DNA of 64,000 nt. Origin: Bacteroidota bacterium. GTDB lineage: Bacteria > Bacteroidota > Bacteroidia > Chitinophagales > Chitinophagaceae. The number at the start of each line of letters is the position of its first letter. Position 1 is the first letter of the stretch. Shown here piece by piece: positions 18,142 through 26,948 of the stretch. Location of the stretch: positions 1 through 64,000 of the forward strand of contig JAEZEI010000014.1 in assembly GCA_023417815.1 (NCBI GenBank), written 5' to 3'. Below the pieces are notes generated by a model. It was not told where the DNA came from. It ran no database searches and saw only the letters and a program-made list of their open reading frames with translations. The position numbers and the translations under genes were made by a program.

Positions 18142-18168
18142 GCCGTGGTTTTAACACCGCGGCTTTTT
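18142..18168. terminator. Bidirectional terminator between convergent genes
   Basis: An 8-bp stem GCCGTGGT/ACCGCGGC (one T-G pair, loop TTTAAC) is flanked by A-rich sequence on the left and a T run on the right. It serves the secreted esterase gene and perhaps the leftward EEP gene whose stop overlaps the T run. Confidence 0.8.
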
Positions 18169-19213
18169 ATTTCAGGTTGAATGTGGCCAGCACTGCGTTA
18201 TGGTCACTGGATGATGTTACAAGGGTTTCAGCGCCGGTACAGGTGAATTGCGGTGAATAGAAGATGTGATCGATCCTTATTCCAGGGATACTGCTTTGAT
18301 AGGTTGCTCCAAGTCCGAAACCACCATGCAGCCATGCATCATTCAATTCATGCTTCACCTTGCGATATAAATAACTTGTGGATATGGTATTCAGGTCGGC
18401 GCAGAATATGATTTTTCTTTTTGAAGCCCGGTAAACATCCCTGGTAACCCGGGCTTGCGTAACCTGGTCACTGAATCCCTGTTTTACCTGGGAAAGTTTT
18501 CCAACACTTACACTTATTTTATTGTCATCCTTTTCGTAGCTGATATTCTGGTAATGACCGGTGATCACATCCACTGTATCAGTTCCGATGATTATCCCGG
18601 CCCTGATCAGGGATGCAGAAGGCTCAGAACCGAAAGGATATCTTGAAGAATCAGTTACCGGGAATTTGCTGAAGAGAATGTTTCCAAAGAAGAATTTCTT
18701 TTCAAACTTTGGATTATCGCGGGAGAAATAATGATAAGGGTATCCCATAGCTCTGATCCGGTCAATAAAATTATATGTGCTGTCCGGGATCACTGCGGTA
18801 AAGAATTCCTGCAGGCAAACAATATCCGCATTTGAGGTTTGTATAGCATCAAAGATCACCTGGTTCTTCCGTATGGCGGTTTCTTTATCAGGCGCATCAT
18901 AATTCATTAAGCCCACATTCCAGGTCATCACTTTCAGTCCCTTATCTGCAACACCCCCGGATAATCTAACGGGAAGGATTCGTAATACTCCCGGCAAAGT
19001 GATGAGCAACGCCGAAGCGCCAAGCAATACCTGTCCTTTCTTTTTGAAGATGAGCAGGATGGTGAGAATAAAAACGAAGGCATAAAATACCGGGAAAAAA
19101 TTCCCGAGCATTGCAATCGGCCACCATTTATTTGGAGGAAGAAAGGAAGCTGCGCCCGATAGCAGCAGAAGAACCGAGAATATATAAAGAAGAAATAAAG
19201 TCAGCCGCGTCAT
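18167..19213 (-). CDS. Endonuclease/exonuclease/phosphatase (EEP) family membrane protein
   Basis: 348 residues. Two or three N-terminal hydrophobic helices (about 4-75) are followed by the EEP fold. Visible motifs are 'MTWNVGLMNYD', 'IVCLQEFFT' (metal-binding Glu), 'FCADLNTI' (catalytic Asp and Asn) and 'SSSDHNAVLATF' (terminal Asp-His). Family members cleave phosphodiesters in DNA, lipids or nucleotides. The membrane helices suggest the catalytic domain faces the periplasm and acts on lipid or extracellular nucleic acid. It lies 15 bases after the methyltransferase gene and may be the last gene of the left exopolysaccharide arm. Confidence 0.82.
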   Translation of the reverse strand: MTRLTLFLLYIFSVLLLLSGAASFLPPNKWWPIAMLGNFFPVFYAFVFILTILLIFKKKGQVLLGASALLITLPGVLRILPVRLSGGVADKGLKVMTWNVGLMNYDAPDKETAIRKNQVIFDAIQTSNADIVCLQEFFTAVIPDSTYNFIDRIRAMGYPYHYFSRDNPKFEKKFFFGNILFSKFPVTDSSRYPFGSEPSASLIRAGIIIGTDTVDVITGHYQNISYEKDDNKISVSVGKLSQVKQGFSDQVTQARVTRDVYRASKRKIIFCADLNTISTSYLYRKVKHELNDAWLHGGFGLGATYQSSIPGIRIDHIFYSPQFTCTGAETLVTSSSDHNAVLATFNLK

Positions 19214-19228
19214 TGCATGCGAATATCC

Positions 19229-19990
19229 TTACTTTGACGCAAAGTAAACAGCATCTCCTTTCCAAAACCCATATTTATAATTTTCTTCATCTGTGAATTC
19301 AGCAGTATAATCATCAACTTTTACATTAAAACCGGGCTCGCTTAACCTGTCTTTATAATCCAGTCCATAATACCGTACATGTTCTTTTAATCCGAATGCT
19401 TTAAGCCTTTCCAATGGATCGGTTATTGAACTGTCCTCGTAGGTCTTTTCTTCTTTTCCATTTATCGGCACCTGGAAGATCCCCCAGCCACCAGGTTTCA
19501 TAAGGTCATATAAATTTTTCATGGCCTGCCTGTCCTGTTCAATATATTGAAAGACATGATTGCAAATGATGACATCAAATTCGCCGATAGATCTATCAGG
19601 ATTCAGCAAGTCGAAATATTTAGTTCCTTTCGGATAGAGGTGGGGATATATATCTACCGGGTGGTATTCAATGTTTGAAGCTTTTGCAAACCTGCTGAAG
19701 AAAATTTCCTCCGGCGCAACATGCAGCAAGCGTAACGGCTTTTTAAAAATGTCGGTCTTGTTTTCAAAATACATCCATAGCAACCGATGACGCTCCAGGC
19801 TTTCACATTCGGGGCACCATGCATTGCGCCGGCGGCTGTCACCAAAAGGTGCAAACTCCCTGAACTCGCTTTTACAGCAGGGACAAAAAACGCCCTTTCC
19901 TGCAAACTTTCTTTTTAGCCATATAAGCCTTAACCGGTTGGCAACAGGAAACAGCGGGCCAATTGCCTCTTTCACTTTTGTACTAAGCAT
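19229..19990 (-). CDS. Zinc-ribbon class I SAM methyltransferase
   Basis: 253 residues, same architecture as the gene at 4915. N-terminal 'CPCCKSEFREF' and 'CPECESLERHRLL' give a four-cysteine ribbon (about 36-70). 'RLLHVAPEEIF', 'NIEYHPVDIYP', 'FDVIICNHVFQYIEQD' and 'LMKPGGWGIFQVP' outline the methyltransferase core. It starts on the last base of the preceding deacetylase gene's stop (1-base overlap), so it belongs to the left exopolysaccharide operon. Methylation of a sugar or lipid-linked intermediate is inferred from context only. Confidence 0.78.
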   Translation of the reverse strand: MLSTKVKEAIGPLFPVANRLRLIWLKRKFAGKGVFCPCCKSEFREFAPFGDSRRRNAWCPECESLERHRLLWMYFENKTDIFKKPLRLLHVAPEEIFFSRFAKASNIEYHPVDIYPHLYPKGTKYFDLLNPDRSIGEFDVIICNHVFQYIEQDRQAMKNLYDLMKPGGWGIFQVPINGKEEKTYEDSSITDPLERLKAFGLKEHVRYYGLDYKDRLSEPGFNVKVDDYTAEFTDEENYKYGFWKGDAVYFASK

Positions 19991-20991
19991 CAGTTTTGTC
20001 TTTTAATTGCTGCAGATCTTCTTTTGTTTATGGCGTTGAAGACCATCAGACCTTTAAAGGTCCTTGATAATGGCTGCCAGGGTCTTTCTGCATTGAAGCG
20101 ATGAAGGGTTTTATTATTCAGTTCTTTTTTTTGATTCTGTATACCAAATAACAGGTCAACATGAGGAGTAACCTGGGAAAAGAATTCCTGCTTAACGTCA
20201 GCGTCTGAATAAGGGAAGCTGAAACAGGTATGACTGTTGAACGACCTGATATAATTAACCGATGCAAGCGTGTTCTCTACCTGTTCTTCCAGGGCCATGG
20301 CCGGGTAATATGGATGATCCCAGCTATGAGCGCCAATGGTGAATCCATCTTTTGAAAGGGATGATAGCTGCTGCGACGTCAGGAAGGGCTTGTGCTCTTC
20401 CATATAAACATCAAAGGAAAAGCCGATCTTTTTCGCGAGATCATCGAGAATGTTCTCATCGAGCGTCTTCGAAGCTTTGATCCGGAAGGAAACATCCTTA
20501 ACGTTGTTTCCTCCAAAGGATTCGATAAATATTTTTACGTAAGCGGGATCCTCAGCATTCTCATATAATTTTCCAAGCAGCAGGCTTGCCTTACAGCGAC
20601 TGAAAAGTTTTTTATTATCTATGAAAGCAGGGTTTATAAAGAAGATGGCCGGGATTCCCTTTGCTTTAAGCAGAGGTGCAATGATGGTATAGCACTCCCT
20701 GAAACCATCATCAAAGGTGAGTAAGAACCTGTTCTTTGGTAAAGGCCTTTCATTCTTTACCACTTCTACCAATTCCGTGGGATCGATCGGTTTAAAATTC
20801 CTGCCAAGAAATTCAAGGTCGTCGTTGAACTGGTTAATGTTCTTATAACTGTAAAGGTTGCAGATATGTTCAAGTGATTCGTCGCTTACGGTGTGATGAT
20901 AGGGTAGGTAGATATCAGGAGATATGGTTTTAAGCAAACCCATGGGTAATGCATTGCATGCCGTATAGAATATCTTCTTACTTAAGCTCAT
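19990..20991 (-). CDS. Polysaccharide deacetylase family protein (CE4)
   Basis: 333 residues. The NodB-homology domain has 'LLTFDDGFRECY' (motif 1, catalytic and metal-binding Asp pair), 'GIPAIFFINPAFI' and motif 2 'GAHSWDHPYY' (His-x3-His metal ligands). A C-terminal segment about 'CFSFPYSDADV' corresponds to motif 3. No clear signal peptide; the first hydrophobic stretch is weak. Relatives remove N- or O-acetyl groups from polysaccharides or lipid-linked sugars. It overlaps the upstream glycosyltransferase gene by 14 bases, which ties it to exopolysaccharide assembly. Confidence 0.85.
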   Translation of the reverse strand: MSLSKKIFYTACNALPMGLLKTISPDIYLPYHHTVSDESLEHICNLYSYKNINQFNDDLEFLGRNFKPIDPTELVEVVKNERPLPKNRFLLTFDDGFRECYTIIAPLLKAKGIPAIFFINPAFIDNKKLFSRCKASLLLGKLYENAEDPAYVKIFIESFGGNNVKDVSFRIKASKTLDENILDDLAKKIGFSFDVYMEEHKPFLTSQQLSSLSKDGFTIGAHSWDHPYYPAMALEEQVENTLASVNYIRSFNSHTCFSFPYSDADVKQEFFSQVTPHVDLLFGIQNQKKELNNKTLHRFNAERPWQPLSRTFKGLMVFNAINKRRSAAIKRQN

Positions 20992-22174
20992 TCTTCAGCA
21001 ATTCATCAATATAGATTATCTTATTGTGTTCAGTCTTCAAAAAACTTCTTGTTGCTGTTTTCATTCTTAGCAAAGACCTTACCTGCCTGAATGCAACTTT
21101 AGGCAGGTGCAGCAGGGCACTGGCCATCCCGGGCTGCCTGCTTTGTGTTATAACAACCAGGCAGAAATTCAGACTGAACAAAAATAGTAATGCTATCCAC
21201 GCCCAGGTGAGCGAAAGGTTTATCCATATCGATGCCAGCGCAAATAAGATAGCAGCACCAATGAGCAGGAAAAGGGGAGGTCGCAGCATTACAAAACCAA
21301 GCAGGATCCTGCCAAGACTGAATGTTTTGAAACCATCCAGGAAGAGCGAAAGGCTATCCTTAAAATATTTAAAATATGTATTGATCCACCTCGTGCGTTG
21401 CTTTTCGAGTGTTGCACCATCCTCTACTTTTTCATCATATACGATCGCATCTTCTGCAAACCCGATCTGCTTTATTTTTTTTGCGAGCTGAACCTGCATC
21501 TTCTTATCGAAACCTCCCAGGTTATCCCGGTACATCACTTCATTGTAAAGAGACAGATCTATTGCAATGCCCAATCCTAAAATAGCTGAACTCCATCCTC
21601 TTTCCATTTTTACCTGGCGTTCAAGGAATGTATTATAAATATGACCGATCGAATCCAGTCGCGCATAAGTAGAATCTGTATTCTTCGAAAGCATGTGAGT
21701 CTGCACAACCCTGAAGCCATTTTTGAAATGAGTGTTCAGTTTTGAAAAATATTCAGGATGAACGAGGTTGTCGCTGTCGAAGATCACCAATGCATCATGT
21801 TGTCGTATAAAATTCTCAACAGCGTATTTTATAGACCTGATCTTGGAATGAAACGGCACCTTAGGATGAAGCACAATAACGCGGGAATCAGAAAAAACCG
21901 GAGGATTGTCACAGGCATCTGCAACCACATATACAGCCAGGTTGGTGTAATGCTGTTTAAGCAAGCTGTCAACCAATGGGGGAACACAGCGCAGGTCCTC
22001 ATGAGCAGTGATGATAGCAGCAAAATCGAAATCGCGCTGATGCTTTACCTTATATTTTTTTTTAAAGGGAAGCCAGTGCGTGATGAAAAGAAGAACAGGT
22101 ACGATGAAATATAATGCAACAGCCGCACTGAGCACGTAAAATGTAACGAGGGCTATTTCATTAATTATTCCCAT
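20978..22174 (-). CDS. Membrane glycosyltransferase family 2
   Basis: 398 residues. An N-terminal helix (about 8-33) precedes a GT-A domain with 'FAAIITAHEDLRCVPPLV', the DxD-like 'VIFDSDNLVHPEYF' and the acceptor-side 'FAEDAIVYDEKVE' plus 'QRTRWINTYF', which corresponds to the Q/RxxRW motif of processive synthases. Two or three C-terminal helices (about 290-345) complete it. This is the topology of processive membrane polysaccharide synthases or large lipid-linked transferases. It overlaps both neighbours by 14 bases, indicating tight translational coupling. Confidence 0.83.
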   Translation of the reverse strand: MGIINEIALVTFYVLSAAVALYFIVPVLLFITHWLPFKKKYKVKHQRDFDFAAIITAHEDLRCVPPLVDSLLKQHYTNLAVYVVADACDNPPVFSDSRVIVLHPKVPFHSKIRSIKYAVENFIRQHDALVIFDSDNLVHPEYFSKLNTHFKNGFRVVQTHMLSKNTDSTYARLDSIGHIYNTFLERQVKMERGWSSAILGLGIAIDLSLYNEVMYRDNLGGFDKKMQVQLAKKIKQIGFAEDAIVYDEKVEDGATLEKQRTRWINTYFKYFKDSLSLFLDGFKTFSLGRILLGFVMLRPPLFLLIGAAILFALASIWINLSLTWAWIALLFLFSLNFCLVVITQSRQPGMASALLHLPKVAFRQVRSLLRMKTATRSFLKTEHNKIIYIDELLKNELK

Positions 22175-22922
22175 CCGTATTCTTTTTCCATACGCTTACA
22201 AACCCGCCGGTAAAACCGTAGGGGAGAAGCTCCGCAATTGCACAATCAAGTTTCTGAAGAATTTTGATCCGCTTGGCCAGCAGGCTGAAAGGAAACACAT
22301 CTTCAATGAAGTTTGTTTTCCCGAACCGTTGAATGCTGAAATTATTTGAAGAAGCTAATTGCTTTAATGTTTTGAGCGTAAAGAACTGGATATGGGTAAG
22401 ATCACTTGCATCGCTTTGCACTGTGGTGCCTTTATATCCCAGCATGCGTTTCATTTTCTGAATGGCTTTCCAGAGCCAGTTGTTCTTTTTTTGTAACGCT
22501 ATCACAGGCTTGGTCACAAACATTTCTCTTGGACCTTTTCCGTTTGGTACGGTTACGATCAGCACACCGTTCTCATCGAGGGAGGAATGAAGAACCTCCA
22601 GTAAGGAAGAAGGATTGTGAAGGTGTTCCAGGACTTCACTGCAGATGATGGCATTATATTTAATGCCTGAAACCTGCAGTTGTTCTGCGCTGAGAACATC
22701 AAATCTTACGTTCGGCGATCTATTAAGTTGCTTAGCTTTTGCAATGGCATTCTCACTGATATCAATCCCGTATACATTGAATCCGCGTTCTCCGAGAGCA
22801 CGGCTTATTACGCCGTTTCCGCAGCCCACATCAAGCACCACAGAATTTGCAGGAAGATTCTTTTCCAGGGTATCAATAATAAAATTCAGCCTTTTCTGGT
22901 CTGCTATCCTTTCAAATTCCAT
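22161..22922 (-). CDS. Class I SAM-dependent methyltransferase
   Basis: 253 residues. The SAM-binding loop 'VVLDVGCGNGVISRAL' (motif I, about 28-43) is followed by 'VYGIDISENAI', 'YNAIICSEVLEHLHNPSSL' and 'ENGVLIVTVPNG'. This pattern matches UbiG/COQ5-type small-molecule methyltransferases that often act on sugars in exopolysaccharide loci. It overlaps the gene before it by 11 bases and the one after it by 14. Substrate unknown. Confidence 0.85.
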   Translation of the reverse strand: MEFERIADQKRLNFIIDTLEKNLPANSVVLDVGCGNGVISRALGERGFNVYGIDISENAIAKAKQLNRSPNVRFDVLSAEQLQVSGIKYNAIICSEVLEHLHNPSSLLEVLHSSLDENGVLIVTVPNGKGPREMFVTKPVIALQKKNNWLWKAIQKMKRMLGYKGTTVQSDASDLTHIQFFTLKTLKQLASSNNFSIQRFGKTNFIEDVFPFSLLAKRIKILQKLDCAIAELLPYGFTGGFVSVWKKNTDGNN

Positions 22923-24036
22923 TTCTGATAAGTTTCAGATAAATAGTTTCAATTTCTCTTGTCATTTCAAGCGCATTAAAACGCTGCTGGACTGTTTTGC
23001 GTGCTGCCATTCCTAATCTTTCCATCAATTCCTTATCTCTCGACAACTTTAATATTTTTTCTGCGAGCTCCTTTTCAAGCGAACCGGTATTCACCAGCAA
23101 ACCATTGATGGTGTCGGATATTATCTCCGTTGTTCCATCCACCTTTGATGCGATCACTGCCTTTGCCATGCTCATGGCTTCAAGAAGCCCGATGGGTAAT
23201 CCTTCCCAAAGAGAAGGCAGAACATAGATATCTGCCATTGCGAGCAGATCAGGTACATCTTTCCGGAAAGGAAGGAACCTGATAGCATCTTTAGCCCCGG
23301 AGGCTGAAGCAGATCTTTTTCCTTCTTCAAGCTGTTCACCTTCCCCAACCATCAGCAATTTAACCCGGGGATTTGCTGATACAACCGATTCAAAGGCCTT
23401 TATTAAAGTAAGTGGTTGTTTTTGCAAGGTGAACCGGGCAACAAAAAGAACAATTATATCATCCTTGCTGTAGCCAAGTGTATCTCTTAATTTCCTGTCA
23501 TAACGTGATGGGTCGAACTTTAGTTGATCGATGCCATTATTAACGACTTCTGACCGTAACCCGGGAATGTATTTTGCTCCCGATTCTTTATTTGATGCTG
23601 AAACTGATATGTTCACAGTGGATGAGGCAGTGAGCAACCTTTCGCCAGCTATCCTGGCTGTTCTCACCCATGGTTTCTGATCTATATGGAACGACCATCC
23701 GTGAATTGTATAGACCCATGGAATTTTGCCGGAACGGCAGGCGCGGAACACGTTTGATGCCGCCCGGGTTCCGTGCGCATGAACCAAAACTGGCGCTTCG
23801 GTGCGTACCAGTTTTTTCACTTTTCCCCATATGGAAAGGTCGAAAGGCCTGGTTGTTGGAATGATATGAGTTTTCACACCGAGTTTTTCAAGTTCGGTTA
23901 TCATTGGCCCGTCAGTAAATGAAAGAACTACCGGATCAAATTGTTCACGATCCATATTTGCGACAAGGCTTAACAGGTGGCTTTCACCTCCGCCTATCTG
24001 CCCCTGCCTGATACATTGAAGTATCTTATATCTCAT
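22912..24036 (-). CDS. Glycosyltransferase family 4
   Basis: 374 residues with the GT-B double Rossmann fold. The N-terminal half opens 'ILQCIRQGQIGGGESHLLSL', with the glycine-rich GGGE loop. The C-terminal half has 'VLFVARFTLQKQPLTLIKAF', 'LLMVGEGEQ' and the nucleotide-sugar motif 'VLPSLWEGLPIGLLEAMSM' (E-x7-E). It retains the anomeric configuration in known members. It lies 3 bases after the methyltransferase gene at 24040 in the left exopolysaccharide operon. Confidence 0.9.
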   Translation of the reverse strand: MRYKILQCIRQGQIGGGESHLLSLVANMDREQFDPVVLSFTDGPMITELEKLGVKTHIIPTTRPFDLSIWGKVKKLVRTEAPVLVHAHGTRAASNVFRACRSGKIPWVYTIHGWSFHIDQKPWVRTARIAGERLLTASSTVNISVSASNKESGAKYIPGLRSEVVNNGIDQLKFDPSRYDRKLRDTLGYSKDDIIVLFVARFTLQKQPLTLIKAFESVVSANPRVKLLMVGEGEQLEEGKRSASASGAKDAIRFLPFRKDVPDLLAMADIYVLPSLWEGLPIGLLEAMSMAKAVIASKVDGTTEIISDTINGLLVNTGSLEKELAEKILKLSRDKELMERLGMAARKTVQQRFNALEMTREIETIYLKLIRNGI

Positions 24037-24039
24037 CCG

Positions 24040-24711
24040 CTAAATTTTAGTGGCAACCACCATTATCTCTTTAATACCGGTCAGTCTTGAAAGCATGTTG
24101 GTTGCCCAGCGGTATAGGCCGAAATTCATTTTTGCCAGTGGAAGCAGTTTATGGTATCCTGCGCCTCTTATATACCTGTTCTCTTCGATACGAAACCCGG
24201 AGGTTAACAGGAGATTATTAATGTTCCTGAAATTCCACATGAAAATATGCTGGTTGAGATCCAGCTTGAAGTTGCTCTTTCCATGCCTTTCAAACGGGAT
24301 AACCAGGATAAGTTTGTGGCCTGGTTTGAGTTTACTGCGCATATCCTCGATCATGGTCTTGGGATGAGGATGATGTTCCAGTACGTGGGAACTGAACACC
24401 ACATCAAAACTTTCGTTAGGAATGGATTCAAAATCCGTGGTGGCATTAATTCCTTTTTTTCTGCAGAATTCGATACCGTATGATGAGATATCAACGCCCA
24501 TGGCGTTAGGCATATAATAGATGTTCTGTCCGAGTCCGCAGCCATAATCGAGGATACGACTGTTCTTATCGATCCCGGAAAAGAATTTTTTTACAGCTAT
24601 TTTGGCCCGGGCATTATAGTAATCGTCATTGAAATGGTTACTATGACGGGTGGCATGATACCACTCTTCGTAGTCAACATCGTTCCTTTCGGCAGTTATT
24701 GCAGGATTCAT
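24040..24711 (-). CDS. Class I SAM-dependent methyltransferase
   Basis: 223 residues. 'SRILDYGCGLGQNIYYM' is motif I (about 55-71), followed by 'AMGVDISSYGIEF', 'FDVVFSSHVLEHHPHP' and 'KLKPGHKLILVIPFE'. A C-terminal region rich in aromatic residues probably binds substrate. Third methyltransferase of the left arm, so the polymer or its lipid carrier may be multiply methylated. A 14-bp palindrome (24733-24746) lies 22 bases before its start and could be an operator. A 101-base gap separates it from the preceding glycosyltransferase gene. Confidence 0.85.
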   Translation of the reverse strand: MNPAITAERNDVDYEEWYHATRHSNHFNDDYYNARAKIAVKKFFSGIDKNSRILDYGCGLGQNIYYMPNAMGVDISSYGIEFCRKKGINATTDFESIPNESFDVVFSSHVLEHHPHPKTMIEDMRSKLKPGHKLILVIPFERHGKSNFKLDLNQHIFMWNFRNINNLLLTSGFRIEENRYIRGAGYHKLLPLAKMNFGLYRWATNMLSRLTGIKEIMVVATKI

Positions 24712-24732
24712 AAACTTTTATTGGGTTCAGGT

Positions 24733-24746
24733 GTAAAACGTTTTAC
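24733..24746. promoter_or_regulatory. 14-bp perfect palindrome GTAAAACGTTTTAC
   Basis: A perfect palindrome with the central AAACGTTT typical of LacI-family operators, in the only gap of more than 50 bases inside this part of the left arm. It may mark an internal promoter for the genes downstream (24711 and leftwards). Function is inferred from form only. Confidence 0.35.
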
Positions 24747-24812
24747 GGGCCGGCATTGGTATGCAGCATAATTTCTGCGGTACAATTTACCAAAAAATAC
24801 GGCCTTTGGTCA

Positions 24813-25733
24813 TTATTCAGGGGAATACCTGCTTGTAGTGAGGTTCCAGGTTACTCCATTCACGAAGGCTTTCAGATGCTTGAACTGCCTTGCCATCAGG
24901 AATTTAAGAACCGTTTTAGGCACGGTCAAAAAGCTGAAGAAAGCAATGAACACAGCAAACTGTGGCCATGAAGCGTGCCGGCGCATATAAAAGATCCTGT
25001 TCCGGGTCATATAATGTACCTTAAGCGGGCTGGCTTTGCCCATGCTCATTGATTCTTTATGGAAGATCAGGCCATGGGCCTGGTAAAAGATTTTATAACC
25101 TGCTTTAATGATCCTGGCACTCCAGTCACTTTCATCATAATAAACAAAATACTTCTCAGCCATCATTCCCACCTTTTCGATCACCTCACGACTAACCATA
25201 AGCGCACAACCATGAGCGCTGTGGGTGTATCCCGAAACATCATGCTGACCCTTATCTTCTTCAAGGCTTCCCACTGCGGTGGTTTTACCGGTGAGCATGC
25301 TCATCTTATTGAAGCCGGCGTACTGAATGATATTCGGGTTGGAGTAAAAACGGATCTTGGGGCAAACTGCGCCAACTTTGGGATCCTGGAAAAAAGGTTC
25401 AAGGCATTTTTCGATCAGGTCCGGGGTAACTTCAGCATCATTATTCACCTGGAAAATAAAATCATAATCCGGCGAGGCATGTCTCATCCCGAAATTATTA
25501 CCACCGGCTGAGCCCAGGTTCACCGGGCTTTTAACCACTCTTGTATTATGATAGTTCCCTGCCATGATTTTTTCGGTAGGGTCAATGGTAGAGCCATTAT
25601 CTACAACTATGATCTCGTAATTTTTGTAAGTGAGATTCCGGGTACTCTCAAGGAATTCCATGGTCACATCCAGGCCATTCCAGTTAAGTGTTACAATGGA
25701 AACAAAGGGCTGCTTCCCGTTGAAAGTTTTCAT
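24813..25733 (-). CDS. Glycosyltransferase family 2 (rhamnosyltransferase-like)
   Basis: 306 residues. GT-A fold: 'VSIVTLNWNGLDVTMEFL' at the N-terminus, 'IIVVDNGST', 'LGSAGGNNFGM' and the DxD-type 'FQVNNDAEV' (about 96-104), then 'DESDWSARIIKAGY' as the catalytic-base region. A C-terminal hydrophobic segment (about 255-275) may associate with the membrane. The pattern is closest to rhamnosyl/galactofuranosyl transferases of the WbbL type; donor not proven. It is 26 bases downstream of the sugar-transferase gene. Confidence 0.87.
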   Translation of the reverse strand: MKTFNGKQPFVSIVTLNWNGLDVTMEFLESTRNLTYKNYEIIVVDNGSTIDPTEKIMAGNYHNTRVVKSPVNLGSAGGNNFGMRHASPDYDFIFQVNNDAEVTPDLIEKCLEPFFQDPKVGAVCPKIRFYSNPNIIQYAGFNKMSMLTGKTTAVGSLEEDKGQHDVSGYTHSAHGCALMVSREVIEKVGMMAEKYFVYYDESDWSARIIKAGYKIFYQAHGLIFHKESMSMGKASPLKVHYMTRNRIFYMRRHASWPQFAVFIAFFSFLTVPKTVLKFLMARQFKHLKAFVNGVTWNLTTSRYSPE

Positions 25734-25759
25734 TTTTCTTGTTTTGGTTCGAAGCTTTT

Positions 25760-26905
25760 TTAAACATTTGATTTCTGAAGCAATGCAGAAGGAGTTTTGG
25801 CCATTATCCAGAGGTCGCGGACAAGGTTATTGTTCCTTGCATAATTTATATCGAGGTTAAGCCTTTCTTCAACGCTCATTTCTTTCTGTCCTCTTTTCTT
25901 CACCTGCCAAAGGCCTGTGATCCCTGCGGGAGCCATGAACCTTTCCGCCCATTCGTTGGTGGTAAGGGTAGCGGCTTCATAAAGCGGTAAAGGCCTGTTA
26001 CCAACTATGCTCATATCGCCTTTTAAAACGTTGAACAGTTGTGGCAATTCATCCAGGCTGGTATTTCGAAGGAATGCTCCGACACGGGTTACCCGGGGAT
26101 CATTCTCAAGTTTAAAGAACGTAGGCATATTGCTGCCTGTATTGTACAGGTTCCTGTTGGCAAGTTCCTTCACCTTTTTATCTGCGTCCACAACCATTGT
26201 GCGGAACTTAAAGAAACGAAATACCCTGAAACCCCTGCCAGCCCTTTCTGCGCTGTATATTACGGGGCCGCGCGACTCCAGCCGCACCGCCAGCGCAATA
26301 AGAATGAACAATGGCGACAGCAGGATGATGGCCAGGAGCGAGAGCACCACATCAAGTGTTCTTTTCGCGTAGCACATCCTGCAATTGAAGTATAACGTCC
26401 GGGATTCGGTTCTTGGTGTAGAACCCACCTGCTTTTCTGCAACCTTTTTCAGGAAACGGGCTTTATAAGGCAGTACACGGTAATTCTGCTCAATATTAGT
26501 GACATCATCTGCCAGGTGCAGTTTAAAGAGAAGCTGGCTTTCTTCCTGCAATAACCGCGACTCATTATAAATCACCGGTATTGCAACCTGCTGGTTCTCT
26601 TTCATCCATGTACGGAAAGAGGTGAATTCGAGGAAATTCAGGGCGGTGTCAATGACAATAAGGTCAGGGAATGCCTTTCTGAATTCAATTAAAGAAAGCA
26701 TTTTCCTGGCTTCAACAAAATCGGTTACGAATAAACTTGTGGAATAAAATCCTGTATAGCCTGCCTTTTGGTGGTTTTCAGGTTCTCCGATAAAAAGTAT
26801 TCGTGGTTCGGGTTTTTCTACAACTATTGGATCCTCATGAAATTCTGCTGAATTCTCAGTAGTGGTAAGCATAAAATGAGGGTTGTAGGTGAATAATGTT
26901 GTCAT
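25760..26905 (-). CDS. Sugar transferase with N-terminal pseudo-receiver domain
   Basis: 381 residues. The C-terminal half (about 175-381) is a bacterial sugar transferase that loads a sugar phosphate onto a polyprenyl phosphate carrier. One membrane helix (about 183-208) precedes 'YSAERAGRGFRVFRFFKFRT', 'NTSLDELPQLFNVLKGDMSI' and 'GITGLWQVKKRG'. The N-terminal part (about 34-150) is not the usual membrane bundle but has receiver-domain periodicity: 'RILFIGEPE', 'SLFVTDFVEARKML', 'PDLIVIDTAL' (Asp86 at the phosphoacceptor position) and 'AIPVIYNES'. The acidic pair and the Lys-Pro of true receivers are not evident. It lies 43 bases after a stand-alone receiver gene. Confidence 0.82.
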   Translation of the reverse strand: MTTLFTYNPHFMLTTTENSAEFHEDPIVVEKPEPRILFIGEPENHQKAGYTGFYSTSLFVTDFVEARKMLSLIEFRKAFPDLIVIDTALNFLEFTSFRTWMKENQQVAIPVIYNESRLLQEESQLLFKLHLADDVTNIEQNYRVLPYKARFLKKVAEKQVGSTPRTESRTLYFNCRMCYAKRTLDVVLSLLAIILLSPLFILIALAVRLESRGPVIYSAERAGRGFRVFRFFKFRTMVVDADKKVKELANRNLYNTGSNMPTFFKLENDPRVTRVGAFLRNTSLDELPQLFNVLKGDMSIVGNRPLPLYEAATLTTNEWAERFMAPAGITGLWQVKKRGQKEMSVEERLNLDINYARNNNLVRDLWIMAKTPSALLQKSNV

Positions 26906-26948
26906 AGGGCAGTTGTTGCTGCCGTTATTACAATTTTTCTGTGGTTAA

